64,000 bases of DNA from Liopterus haemorrhoidalis. Lineage: Eukaryota > Arthropoda > Insecta > Coleoptera > Dytiscidae. The stretch lies in assembly GCA_963971575.1 (NCBI GenBank), contig OZ020611.1, positions 148,826,419 through 148,890,418 on the forward strand. Direction: 5' to 3'. The notes below the pieces were generated by a model. The model was not told the origin of the DNA, searched no databases, and worked only from the letters and a program-made list of their open reading frames with translations. A program made the position numbers and the translations under genes. Every line of letters begins with the position of its first letter. Within the stretch, counting starts at the first letter, position 1. Positions 31,999 to 42,529 of this stretch are shown piece after piece.

Positions 31999-32280
31999 CT
32001 GTAGATAATTGAAGGTCGCGATGCAATCAGTGAGTTTGGCCGTCGGGCGATGGTGGATGGGCGACGAGCAACGGGCGAGAGAGCGCGACCACCCAAACCG
32101 TCGCTTCCTGGGGGGCTGCGGACCGCTCGGGACCACTTCGCCATAGGCCAACAGTAAATTTCACGGCAGACGTCGGACCACGCCGCATCTCGCGTTCTCA
32201 GCACGCAATGCATATTTCGATCACGGTACACGATTATTTGATTTCGGTCCATTATATTTATGTTCCGTTTCGCGATGCTC
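31999..32280 (-). other. GC-rich patch, candidate first exon (minus strand)
   Basis: About 280 bp of clearly GC- and CpG-richer DNA inside AT-rich surroundings. On the minus strand it stays open from ATG at 32252 (context AATATAATGGACC) to TCTACAG|GTAAGG, a consensus 5' splice donor with GT at 31998-31997. The frame reads MDRNQIIVYRDRN and later RRPSTIARRPN; a second ATG frame begins MAYGEVVPSGPQPP at 32151. Neither translation resembles a protein I know, so it could equally be a 5' untranslated exon and promoter region. No partner exon was found on the minus strand down to base 1. It is not recognised as any repeat in this window. Confidence 0.4.
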
Positions 32281-32990
32281 TCGCATCATGGTTCGTAATT
32301 TTCTTTATTATTATTAAATATCTGACAGGTTAATTCTGAAATTGATATCGTAATTATTGAAATTTCGTCGTAAATACTGTTAGGGCCACTATCATCGAGG
32401 CCTAACTTACGACGCACATAAATATGTTTTTGCGTAATTGATATAAGATAAAATCTAATTTACAACTTGAGCGTTATTAACTTCGTATGCAAATTGCAAT
32501 TTAACGATGCTGATTCAAGTAACGTTTTTATTTCGAGTTAACTAACCCAGTGTTTCAAAAACTGTCGTCCAAGGACCACTGGATCTCCGCTTGTTAACAG
32601 GTGGGGTCCGCAGGCAAATTTTAGGAAAACAGAACCAAACATTGCCATGATAGCTTAGACACCTACTTAATTAATAAAAATATATACAACCATTGTTGTA
32701 GCGCTAACGATAGCAAATGAGAATACAAAAATACAACATGCATTAATTTTCAACTCGTGTATCAGTTCAACTGTAGGTACAGACGAAGGAAACTCAAATA
32801 CATCAAATATGTTTGGGGACAAAGTTTGGTTGCCACACGCAACTAAACGTTGCAAGAAATATTCAGAAGTGTGTTCAAATGTAAGATGATTAGTGCAACT
32901 TATTGCAATTTAAATGCAAGTACTTGAATTGGAATTCCATTCCATTGCGAAGTCAGCAAAATGAAAAACCAATTTGTAGAATTATCATGA
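32281..32990. other. no gene; possible single hAT end
   Basis: CCAGTGTTTCAAAAACTGTC at 32549 with GTCCAAGGACC resembles the left end of the hAT MITE at 25507, but no matching right end was found. Otherwise nothing recognised. Confidence 0.4.
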
Positions 32991-33003
32991 AATCTTATAG
33001 ATT

Positions 33004-33154
33004 TTTTTTTTTTTTTTAATTAATGGCCTTTGCTACTGTGGCAATTAGCCAGGACGATTTTTATGTGAGAAAATTTCCATCCCTTAACGGGATTCGAACC
33101 CGAGACCTTCGCAACGTAGAGCACATGTGTTACCACTACGCTACGCTGGTCGGC
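33004..33154 (-). mobile_element. tRNA-derived SINE with 12-bp target duplication
   Basis: Minus strand starts GCCGACCAGCGTAGCGTAGT; TAGCGTAGTGG is an A box and GGTCTCGGGTTCGAATCCC about 40 bases on contains a perfect B box for RNA polymerase III. A tRNA-unrelated body (CGTCCTGGCTAATTGCCACA) and a poly(A) tail of about 16 follow. ATCTTATAGATT flanks the insertion exactly at 32992-33003 and 33155-33166. Complete, probably recent. Confidence 0.92.
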
Positions 33155-33166
33155 ATCTTATAGATT

Positions 33167-33339
33167 AATTTTAAGGAAATCACTGTTATTGATTTTTAGA
33201 TTTCAGAGCTTTTTTGCTGTCGATATTTGTGCCACCCAGATTGGTCTTGAACATCGTCTCCCATATTTTCAGCTTCTTGTTGTTGCCCTGACCTTCTTTT
33301 ACGTTCAGCAATCCATATTGTACCTAAACCATAATAGTT
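33167..33339. other. spacer, nothing recognised
   Basis: No signal. Confidence 0.5.
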
Positions 33340-34180
33340 ATATGCAGTACTGAGAAAGTATTGATACCGGTGTCGTATTGAAAGGAAAAATGAATATATT
33401 TTCTATAAAACGCAAAAAACATTTTCACATAATAACAATTTAATTGTTTTACAGTAATAAATAGATTAAAGTATAATAGTATATTTTGTAACAAGGTCGT
33501 GGTTCCGAGCGCGAGCCCGCGGCTCGCGCTCTGAATGTTCCACTCGCATCGAATTTTCTCATTCCAACCGAGTCGCAGACCCTACTTTCTCCACGACCAC
33601 CAGAAAGAAAAAAATTAACAAATAATTATTTTAACAAACATTTTATCTTAACAAATAATTTATATTACATAACTAATTAATCAATTAATTAAACTAATTT
33701 ATTTTATTTATTTAATTTTTATTTTTTTATTATTTTAATATTTATTTATTATTTGTTTAATTTTAATTTAATTTGCCGCACATCAGCCACTATTTTAGGT
33801 TAGGAAGTTATGTTGCATTTATTTAATGTAAAAGTTGCATATATCTTAATGTAACCCTACAAAAACAAAACACAACAAACATGGAATAGTTATTCAATAA
33901 CAAGTGATGGAATGAAATACACACAAGATGCATAAGAAGATAAGTGCTTTAGAATAACATTCCAACTCTTGTGTTAGAATATTAACTTTCTGTAGTCAAA
34001 ATTGGTTTTAGAATTGGTAAATTCTATAGTGGTCGTGGAGAAAGACTATTCCAAACGTTTAGGCAGAACTAAATGGAAATTTCGTTCCTTTAGGTTGTCA
34101 CGAGTCACGAGAATGAACCTTGCTTGCGTTATTTAAATTTTCAGGTTGGTATGTGAAAATTTAAAATTCTACGACGCATG
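33340..34180. mobile_element. second, disrupted copy of the 17.3-kb hAT element
   Basis: 33340-33480 matches 17350-17560 (TACTGAGAAAGTATTGATAC, ATGAATATATTTTCTATAAA, TAATAGATTAAAGTATA). 34049-34180 matches the left part of the MITE found at 17561 (CTATTCCAAACGTTTAGGC, GGTTGGTATGTGAAAATTTA). Between them about 570 bp of unrelated DNA is inserted, bounded in part by inverted CTTTCTCCACGACCAC (33587-33602) and GTGGTCGTGGAGAAAG (34029-34048). Confidence 0.7.
33507..33531. repeat. GC-rich perfect palindrome
   Basis: GAGCGCGAGCC and GGCTCGCGCTC pair over 11 bp around a CGC loop, all G/C-rich in an AT-rich region. Could be the tip of an element end. Confidence 0.9.
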
Positions 34181-34507
34181 TTCTCTATTGCTCGTATGTT
34201 ATCATCAGGAACGTGGACAAGGTTGATAACACATCTACTCCTTCACCAAAAGTCCATTTTTACGGCACTTAATCGATATATTTTTCTCTTTCTGAGCCAT
34301 AGGTAGAGATACTTTCGATAATAGTCTTGTAGATAAGTGTTCATTCTTTTCTTTACTTATTTAGTAGTTTCACAATACCGGGCTTAATAGATTAATGATA
34401 TGTTATTCTTACCCTTCTTTATTATTTATATCATTTTCACTCTTCCCTGTTTGATAGGGTGACGCTAGGTATTTAAATTACTGGCAGTCTCTCAAGGATG
34501 TCATAAT
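34181..34507. other. no gene recognised
   Basis: Spacer between hAT debris and LINE debris. Confidence 0.5.
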
Positions 34508-34801
34508 CTATTCGCTCACAACGAAATTCTTAATATTCTGCGTATTTATTTCTAAATCCCATTCCCGATATTCATCTTTTATCTCTCTTAATAAAATCAT
34601 GGGAATAAGATAATGGGAATCCTTCCCATCTTCTGATATGAGGTCCTGATCATATACAAATAATAGGGTATAAAGTGAATTACTAACAATATCTACACCC
34701 ATATTACCGCATTCGCGTCTCCAGGTCTTCAAGGCCTCCTCACTATATATTTTGAAGAGGGTATGATCTACACTGTAACTTAGTCTGAGTCTTTTACTCA
34801 T
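34508..34801 (-). pseudogene. LINE RT fragment, catalytic motif C mutated
   Basis: The 97-codon minus frame contains SNSLYTLLFVYDQDLISED, SHYLIPMILLREIKDEYREW and DLEINTQNIKNFV. It follows the RT pattern ...LxFADDQVLIxED...L..EY.KWGLxINxxKTKY of RTE-like LINEs, covering motifs C and D. The catalytic FADD box reads FVYD, losing one aspartate. Upstream and downstream parts are absent here; a C-terminal piece of a related LINE lies at 35404-36765. Confidence 0.7.
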
Positions 34802-34957
34802 TGGGAACTCTGAAAAGAGTTTATACCCTAGTTTGATATAACTGTAACATATTTAATAGAGGTTACGAATAGCATAAGTTTCACTAACACCCAATTTTTT
34901 TAGGCTAAATCACAGGTTACTTAGTTGGACCGTGTGTAAGACTTATGTAGGTAACAT

Positions 34958-35400
34958 CGGGACATGTTGGTATTAAAGGTAATGAAGCAGCTGATGTAGC
35001 TTCAAAAGCCACGTATCACAGACCTATGATTGACGTGAGTCTCATATTTCAAGATGACGCAAAAAGTCATTTGAAACATCTGGCGTTAGCCAACTGGCAA
35101 CATGATTTCAACAGCACACAAATAGTAGCAGACGATAGAAGATCAGATCAGATTAAAAGAGACATTAAACCAGTTCTTTATGCAGGATTAGCTGCAGGAA
35201 GAAAATTGCCATCACTCGCCTTCATAGATGCCATTCCTGGTGGACCCATGGACACTTTTTGCGAGGTGAAAATGCTCCTATTTGTGAGACATGCAACAGA
35301 TTTTTCTGTTTTGCAGTTTTTCGAACAGGCTTATATTCTAATTTATTTGTGTTTGTCATTACAATATTTCTTTTATTGAATATATGTACAAGATTTTATT
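34958..35400 (+). pseudogene. LINE RNase H end and 3' UTR
   Basis: Plus strand reads SGHVGIKGNEAADVASKATY at 34953-35015, the last RNase H motif (HVGxxGNExAD, whose Asp is catalytic), then a diverged C-terminal region (LALANWQHDFNS, AGLAAGRKLPSL) and a cysteine cluster ETCN. The 3' flank TTATTTGTGTTTGTCATTAC matches the tail at 370-400, tying both to one I/jockey-type LINE family with RNase H. Everything 5' of RNase H is missing. Confidence 0.72.
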
Positions 35401-35403
35401 TAT

Positions 35404-36765
35404 CTACTTCTTCTTCTTCTTCTTCTTCTCTTTTCGGGCACTGTCAGTCAGCTTGACTTTTGGCCCTGGCTCACATATTCTCCGTCTTGATCTATTAATT
35501 GTCAGGTCTCTCCATATGCTCCGGATACCAATACTTGTTAGATCTTTAGTTAGCTGATCTCTCCGTCTTTTACGAGGTCTTCCCATTAGTCGATGGGTAT
35601 TTAATCTTCCTTCCCATATCTTCCTAATCATTCTGTCCTGCCTCATCCACATTATGTGTGCTTTTCATTATAAGGCCAAAATTAGAATATGCCTCCATAA
35701 TATTGTCACCTTAAGAAAATAAGTATATAAAATTATTAGAAGGAGTACAAAATAAATTCCTACGGGCTGTGACATATAAATTGACAGGAACCTATCCGAA
35801 GTACATGTCATCTAGCATATTATTAGATAGATATGAAGTACTGTCACTCGAAAAACGTCGAGTTATTAGCAGTCTTATTATGTTATTTAAGATATGGCAT
35901 GGAGGTGTAGACTGTATAGATATCTTGGGAGAAATAGGCATCAAAGTACCAGTCCCTGGTATGAGAAAAAGATATGTTTTATATGCAGAAAAAAAGGTAA
36001 ACACTGTCCACGGTAAAATAAGTCCTTTACCGAGGATGGTGGCCTCATATAATAATATTCTTAGAGAAAACTCTGACATTGATTTTTTCAATATAAGTTT
36101 TCCAGCATTTAGGGCGATTATTACCAGATTATTATAGATTATAGAATCCTTTAATTAATTAAAGATATGTATAAATATTATGTTTTTCTTATTATGGCTC
36201 TATTTACATATATATGGTTGTTGTCTTATGTTAAATGTTCACATATTTTTATAAAAATATTGTAAATTTTGTTTTATTTTATTGCATTGTATTATATTAC
36301 ATTATATTGTATTGTATTGTATTACTCTAGATTATATACGGGCATATAAAGGATGTTTTACCGTCTGTTCTGCCCCTGTAATTAAATAAATAATTAAATA
36401 AATAAATAAATAAATATATAAATAATCGTCTATCTCTCAGTTCTTGTGTGGTATTCGACCTCGAGTAGAGTTCTCGGATATCTTTGTTCTTACGGATTCT
36501 CCATTCACCATTAATTTTAATGGGACCAATAATTCGGCTTATTATTTAATTTTCAAAAATCATGAGGTTTTGTCGATCTCGCTTTGTTAAGGTCCATCTT
36601 TCGGGGCCATGCATAAGTACGGGACGTACTATAACTTGGTATAACCGGATCTTGGTGTTCCTAGACAGGAGTTTCATTTTGAAGAGGAGACATTAGCAGC
36701 TTTAATCCTGCTGGATCAGATTCACCTGATTAATCATGGTGCCCAGATATATGAAAATATAAACT
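35404..36765 (-). pseudogene. RTE-like LINE C-terminus, split by another LINE
   Basis: Minus strand, first part 36765-36421: TKIRLYQVIVRPVLMHGPER, WTLTKRDRQNLMIFEN, RIIGPIKINGEWRIRKN. Second part 35655-35404: HIMWMRQDRMIRKIWEGRL, THRLMGRPRKRRRDQL and SIGIRSIWRDL. Together they give the normal order of an RTE-like C-terminus (RPVL.YGSE.WTLTK ... NGEWRIRKN ... W.GH..RM...R....I.EGR..G.RPRGRPRKRW). The 765 bp between them (35657-36420) is an opposite-strand LINE piece. A (GAA)n tail on the minus strand ends it at 35406-35428. Confidence 0.75.
35657..36420 (+). pseudogene. jockey/CR1-like LINE end inserted in another LINE
   Basis: Plus strand: RPKLEYASI near 35675, then NKFLRAVTYKLTGTYPKY, LLDRYEVLSLEKRRVISSLI, MLFKIWHGGVDC and RENSDIDFFNISFPAFRAII before TAG at 36135-36137. 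This is the RT C-terminal tail of the same LINE class as 61.6-63.1 kb (LxxRRxxxxxxMxxKIxxxxxDCxxIL). The 3' UTR ends in an (AAAT)n tail at 36385-36420, directly abutting the resumed minus-strand LINE. No target duplication could be defined. Confidence 0.78.
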
Positions 36766-36769
36766 CTAT

Positions 36770-36925
36770 TTATCTATTTATTGTTATATTTATTCTTGTT
36801 AAGATATATTCTAGTCCAAATGGCTAGAACATATATCAATAAGACTGCTATGTTAACCGCAAATAGTTATTATTGCTGTACGGCAAAAATTGCTACTTCA
36901 TGGAAATCAATAAAAGTGAAATGGA
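36770..36925 (+). repeat. LINE 3' tail fragment
   Basis: CTGCTATGTTAACCGCAAAT and TTGCTGTACGGCAAAAATT parallel GGCTGCGTTAGGCGCAAATA and TTGCTGTGCGCCAAAAATTT near 500-548. The related LINE tail family; only the end is present. Confidence 0.5.
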
Positions 36926-37969
36926 TGTGTTGGTTCCTTGCCATTCTTTTTTATTACTAATTTTAGGAACTGTCAAAAACTAAGAAGTTCGTCAAGAGAG
37001 CTGTCAAGCAGGAGGAGTTCGTGAACTTAAAAAGTTTCAAAAGCACTGAATCAACCATATCAGATAGCAGAGTCAAAATATGAGTCGTATAACTTTGCCC
37101 AAAAATTACTCGTTGCAACGTTATAAATACATTTTATTTATTTATGCCCTGCTAATAAAGCTTATTTAGTCTTTACGGCCATAATTAAGAGAGAAGAAAA
37201 TACGAACAAAAAAATATCTACGAAATATTTTATGGTTTGTTTTTTTATTTGGACAAGTTTATGTTCAAATCAAAACAACTTAATGCCAGCGATTTATAAC
37301 AGATCGGGTTTGCAAATATATTACATCATTTAAATGTTTATCGTCACGCGATTCAGATCTGCAACATAGACAGAAACTACCTCATGACAATTATATTGCA
37401 TCGATAACATGGATTTATTGTTTATACCAGATACCGGTATCGGGATTATTGCCTCTACACGACATCAGGAGAAAGTCTTCCACAGATTAATCACACACTT
37501 TTTATCTCAGTTTCTTTACCTCCTCCTGTTATATTACGATTTTCCTATTATTCTTTCTACGTTCAACTTAAAGACATACGTTAAATTTTTTCACCATTTG
37601 ATATGTTTAACAGTGGCGGCTCTTGCTGTAAAAATGCGGGTGTTTTGACTTTTTTAGGTAACAGTTACTATGGGTTATATAAGTTAAAAGTTACTAATTA
37701 TACACGTTTACTAGATAAACATTTATTTTTGTACAAGACTTTTTTCGCTCTCTATCTCTCTATAAATGTTCTTAATTTTATATTGAAACCCGCAACTACT
37801 GTCGTGCATCGAGCATAGAACAGTTATTTCGTCTATAAGTTATAATATATAATTCAATGTGCTGCATGCATTAGCAGCTCTGATTGCTACTGTAGTGCGG
37901 CACGCATTGGCACTGAATGGGGTAACGGCATAATACCTACTCCTGAAGCTTGCGAAGTTGACCTTTGAC
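36926..37969. other. no gene recognised
   Basis: CAGTGGCGGCTCTTGCTGTA at 37612 resembles a hAT left end but lacks a partner. No coding homology in the frames seen. Confidence 0.45.
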
Positions 37970-38160
37970 AAGGTGCGTACCCAAGAATTTTTCTATGATT
38001 GGGGTCAGAAGATGAAATTGTTTTGAAGGGTAGGAATCGGGAAATTACTCAGAAATAATGCACTTTATTTTACAAAATGCAAGTGATGATTTAATAAAAA
38101 TATTCTCACTTCCAAAATACAAGTGATGACCTAAAAATAAAACAAGTCCTCACTTCCCAG
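37970..38160. repeat. repeat with CAAGTGATGA tandem words
   Basis: ATGCAAGTGATGATTTAATA and ATACAAGTGATGACCTAAAA follow each other about 40 bp apart, as in 41950-42060 and 48440-48530. Start GGTGCGTACCCAAGAATTTT suggests an element end. Confidence 0.5.
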
Positions 38161-38440
38161 CAAACATTTTTATACGGGCCAGTACTGTGAAGCACATACT
38201 CCCCAGCATTGAAAGTAATGGGCCAGGGCTGTCATTACGCACTGGGCCAGTACCCCGATGTCCCCGTGGCCGTTAGCTGGCCCATTGGCTTATCAATTAC
38301 CGGCCCAGCAGCGGCAAAGTGAAAACTAATCGCATCAGTTGCAAGATTTATTTCTGACGGGCCAGTGCGATATTGTCAACTTTATTCGTTGAATAAATGT
38401 ATTCAACGATGGTGAAACTGGCCGATTGTAAATTGTATTA
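38161..38440. repeat. cluster of GGGCCAGT / ACTGGCCC words
   Basis: CCAGCAAACATTTTTATACG is followed by at least six GGGCCAG or CTGGCCC words in both orientations within 200 bp. Probably an unclassified MITE with subterminal repeats; ends not resolved. Confidence 0.45.
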
Positions 38441-39110
38441 ACAGTTATAATTTATTGATTTATTTATAAATATTAAATAAATATAATTTCAGGAATAACA
38501 GGAATTAGTTTATTTAATTTATTACTTTATTGAAGAATTTTAAGTAAATGGTTTTGCATCCTAAAGATAAAGGGTGACTAATAATTTTCGCCAATATTCG
38601 TCTTGTATTGTCTACCACATCTTTTCCCCCTGACTTGAAAAGTGCCAACCTAAACAAATCATACTTGTTAAAATAAATTCAATAACCAAATTTTAGGCAT
38701 TTAACCAAAGGTGTTTAAGCATTAATGCTAATGTGTATACACATTTACATTATATTACTTTCGTTTTTATAGAATTGTCTTAACCTCTCAAGAATTTTGA
38801 GGTTAAATGATTTATGCTTTGTTTTGTTAAAAGTTAAAACATGAAAACATAAGTTAAAGAATTTATCAATCTGCTCTTACTTTTTATATTCCATATTACG
38901 TTCTAAAACACTTATAATTCTTATGATTTTATATTCTTCACAAATCGTTAACATAAATAAACGCAACAACACCACACAAATCACATGAATCACATTGGCG
39001 CGTTATTTAAATAAAGCATTTAAAAAAGGCTTAATTTTAAGTAAAAAGTTTGAGTGAAGAAGAGACTATAGCTGTGTAAAACAATAATTTATCGACTTCA
39101 TTCGAATAAA
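38441..39110. other. no gene recognised
   Basis: AT-rich spacer. Confidence 0.5.
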
Positions 39111-39111
39111 A

Positions 39112-39938
39112 AATCAGCTGTGGCCACCCCAGGACCGACCGCCATCATAAAGTACTTGTATAAAATACATTCTAGCAGCAGAGTAGAAATAACTTGGCCT
39201 AATATTTTCTAACAGAGATATTATTTATCATGACCATGGAAACGTTACACGTAAGTATGAAAAAATTGCGAGTTAAAATTTAAAATTTTTCTGTTGTGAA
39301 ATTTCGCAAAAATCTTAAAATCGACACGAGTAAACTCCCATTTTTAGTCAACCGATTTTTACCAAAAGTTGATCAACACATGCCATTGATGGCAGAAGCT
39401 TAAATATGAAGTTTCATAAAAATCCTTTCAGCCGAATTTGCTCTGCACGTGTACACAGACAGACGGACAGACGGACAGACGGACAGACGGACAGACGGAC
39501 AGACGGACAGACGGACAGACGGACAGACGGACAGACGGACAGACGGACAGACGGACAGACGGACAGACGGACAGACGGACAGACGGACAGACGGACAGAC
39601 GGACAGACGGACAGACGGACAGACGGACAGACGGACAGACGGACAGACGGACAGACGGACAGACGGACAGACGGACAGACGGACAGACGGACAGACGGAC
39701 AGACGGACAGACGGACAGACGGACAGACGGACAGACGGACAGACGGACAGACGGACAGACGGACAGACGGACAGACGGACAGACGGACAGACGGACAGAC
39801 GGACAGACGGACATCATGCTAAAAATAGTCAAAACGTTAAGTAGGGACCTCAATTCGTTGAGATCCATCGAAATCTCGAAATGTCAAAATCGGTATGATC
39901 ACAATACCTCCCTTATATATGTTGGCGGTCGGTAAAAA
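39112..39938 (+). repeat. dispersed repeat family, copy 1
   Basis: Runs from CAGCTGTGGCCACCCCAGGA through ATCGACACGAGTAAACTCCC, GTTTCATAAAAATCCTTTCA and GCTCTGCACGTGTACACAGA, an expanded microsatellite, then ATCGGTATGATCACAATACC and TTGGCGGTCGGTAAAAA. Three more copies lie at 43410-44006 (minus), 44893-45390 (plus) and 45495-46014 (minus). Near-terminal ACCGACCGCCA / TGGCGGTCGGT are inverted. No protein is encoded; the class is not recognised. Confidence 0.85.
39457..39812 (+). repeat. (CAGACGGA)n octanucleotide array, about 44 units
   Basis: 356 bp of essentially pure 8-bp unit. Because 8 is not a multiple of 3 and the unit has no stop in any phase, several frames stay open on both strands and read TDRRTDGQ or CPSVRLSV repeats; these are not genes. 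Sister copies have only short (GTCT)n or (GACG)n at the same position. Confidence 0.97.
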
Positions 39939-40671
39939 GAAGATATTGAACAGAGACAGCCAAAAAAGCAGCTGCATAAAAAGAAATCGATTGGAAGGAT
40001 ACTAAATACCGAGTTCAAAACAGACACGAATTAAGAGTTCGATGAAAATAAGCTCCAACGCCATACTACCTAATAACATGGTTATGATTCTAATGATCAT
40101 GATAACTTTGATTTATGTAACATAATATGATCATCCTCAAAAAGCGAATAAAAATATGAAGGAATTCATATCTTTATCTAAATGAGTAGAGTAATTCTTT
40201 GCGTGTAATAATTAAGAGAACTTAGTGCGTCTGCAAACCTCAAATAAAAAGGCATTAAACTAAATGAACACTTTCCCATCAATCAGAAAGTAACAAAACA
40301 AATACGAAGAGCAATACATTTTTAGCTAACATCAGGAATGCTATTCGTAATTACCACACATACTTTTAGCACCGAGCACATATAAATACGCATCCCACAC
40401 ATGTTAACAAAAGGCAGGGACATGCATCCCTGGGCTCGCTCGCGGCATGCTTCCACGCAGTGATTCTCAAACTGTTTTACAGCGCAAACGATACGATTAC
40501 CTTCAAATGTCAATGAAAAAGATACTTCGTAAGTAATTGAGGGGAACTATCATAGCTCCCAAATATTCATCTCAATGCATCGACTGAAAAATACATAAAA
40601 TAAGAAATCAATCATGTCATGAAACCTCCACTTTATTAAATATAATTTTCAATTACTATAATTACATAAAA
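39939..40671. other. no gene recognised
   Basis: AT-rich spacer, nothing supported. Confidence 0.5.
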
Positions 40672-40673
40672 TA

Positions 40674-41245
40674 TTGGGTTGTTACATAAGTCCGTTCGTT
40701 TTTTTTTTTCAACTTTTATTCAATAAAATATACATTAAAAAAAAAAAAAAACTTTTATTATCAAATGTACTGTCCCTTATTTTCTATCACTTTGGACAGA
40801 CGCTCAGGCAATTTCATAATACCATCTCTCCAGAAGATTCCGTTTTTGTTCTCGAAAAATCTGTAGAGGTGAATTTTGATATCGTCCAAAGATGCGAAAT
40901 TTTTTCCGTTAAGGGAATTTTGTAGAGAGCGGAACAAATGGTAGTTGGAGCATATGGTCCAGACATCGCACCATCCGACTACCATTTGTTCTGCTTTCTA
41001 CAAAATTACCTTAACGGAAAAAATTTCGCATCTGTGAACGATATCAAAATTCACCTGGACAGATTTTTCGAGAGCAAAGATGGAACCGTCTGGAGAGATG
41101 GCATTATGAAATTGCCTGAGCGTTTGTCCAAAGTGATAGAAAATAATGGACAGTACATTTTAATAAAAAATTTTTTTAGAATGTATATTTTATTGAATAC
41201 AAGGTGAAAAAAAAAAAAAACGAACGGACTTATGTAATAACCCAA
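40674..41245. mobile_element. fold-back mariner: two inverted 3' halves
   Basis: Ends TTGGGTTGTTACATAAGTCC and complement TTGGGTTATTACATAAGTCC, flanked by TA (40672-40673, 41246-41247). Both arms (about 270 bp each) carry the transposase C-terminus reading outward: minus strand SLNGKNFASLDDIKIHLYRF and MKLPERLSKVIENKGQYI at 40945-40755; plus strand APSDYHLFCFLQNYLNGKNF and MKLPERLSKVIENNGQYI at 40970-41160. The plus arm keeps the third catalytic Asp (APSDYH). N-terminal and central domains are absent from both arms. Confidence 0.92.
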
Positions 41246-41247
41246 TA

Positions 41248-41907
41248 CATAAATAGATAACAAATATGAGAATAATTATTTTAGGTTTCGTAAGTATGAC
41301 CCTTATACCATCGCTGCTATGTCTGTCCAGTAAAAATTGCAATCAAACGACTAGACCTAGAAGGTTGAAATTTGGCACGCATAAATCAATATTTGGCCCG
41401 CATATAGGAAACCTAGTGATACTTTTTTTTTCAATATTTTTAATTTTCCTTTTGATAGATTTGATATCCCTAAGAGTTTGATTTTTAACTTCAGTTCTTT
41501 TAAATTAACGTGGAAAGTTTAATTTTTGAAAAAAAAAAACGTTATTTTCACAGGATTGTCGTCAAAAACGAGTCAAAAAAATTTTGTACCTCGCCCTAGA
41601 GTTGTTTCAGTGCAGTCGGTAAGAAATCAAATCAGAATTTATTTGAGGAAAAAATTAATAAACATTTTATTAAATTTTATTCGGCATCAAAATAAAGCAC
41701 CTGAAATGTATATTAAGGAACAAAAATTCTTTTTTTTTTAATGTTAATAGAATTTTTTCCAAACATATCATACTAGTAAAAAATAAATATCATAATAGTC
41801 ATACCTTGGAACCCAGACAGGCTAATTAAAAATCTGTTAAAAAAGTAATGCACATTGCTTTGAACTGTAATAATGCAACAGGCAAAGCCGCAGTAAGGAA
41901 AACTTGC
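41248..41907. other. no gene recognised
   Basis: AT-rich spacer with short unsupported frames. Confidence 0.5.
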
Positions 41908-41915
41908 GCTAGAGG

Positions 41916-42180
41916 CAGAGCCGTGTTTTGGCGCCCTTGGTAAATAGAAACAAGGTTCTTACCTCTCAAAATTTAAGTGATGAGCAAAAAAAAGGTCCTT
42001 ACCTCTCAAAATCCAAGTGACGAGCAAAAAAAAAGGTCTTCACCTCCCACAATCCAAAGTAACGAACAACAAAAACAAGTCCTCATCTTCGCATTGGCGC
42101 CCCTTAGCAAGCCCGTCAGCGCCCTTTTCCTTAGTCCTAGGAGCCATCGCCCCCTCCGCCCCCCCTTTACTGCGGCTCTA
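41916..42180. mobile_element. hAT-type MITE related to 20857-21068
   Basis: Starts CAGAGCCGTGTTTTGGCGCC; complement of right end TAGAGCCGCAGTAAAGG. Flanks GCTAGAGG and GCAACAGG agree at 6 of 8. Interior has three tandem units of about 40 bp, each with CAAAATCCAAGTGACGAGCA or a variant and a GGTCCTTACCTC segment. Non-coding. Confidence 0.7.
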
Positions 42181-42529
42181 GCAACAGGTCTTCTTGATCA
42201 GATTATGATTTCGAGAAATGTCGCATTTTTGTTGTTGAAAAGAAAAAAATTTCGTTTTTTAATTTAAATTTTATTGTAGGGTATCAAATGAAATATCCTA
42301 AAGCTTAGATTTAGGAATGCTAAAAAAGTTTAGTAAAAAAATTCCATTTTAATAATTTTTTTATCTAATTTATTTTCTAAATATTAAAACTTTCATTTAA
42401 TACTCTTGTAATTTAAAAAATATGTCGTATTGTATGTATCTGAAGTTCTAGCTCATCTTGCTAATCAAATATTCTAGACTAACATTTTTTCATAAGCCCT
42501 TAAATGCAGTAAGGTTATTCCTGTTTTTC

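Noticed and set aside
37409..37818. Two overlapping + strand frames of 70-80 codons
   Set aside because: Hydrophobic, low-complexity translations without homology; beside a single hAT-like end.
39406..39935. Several 110-165-codon frames on both strands
   Set aside because: They only translate the 8-bp microsatellite; no start context or domain.
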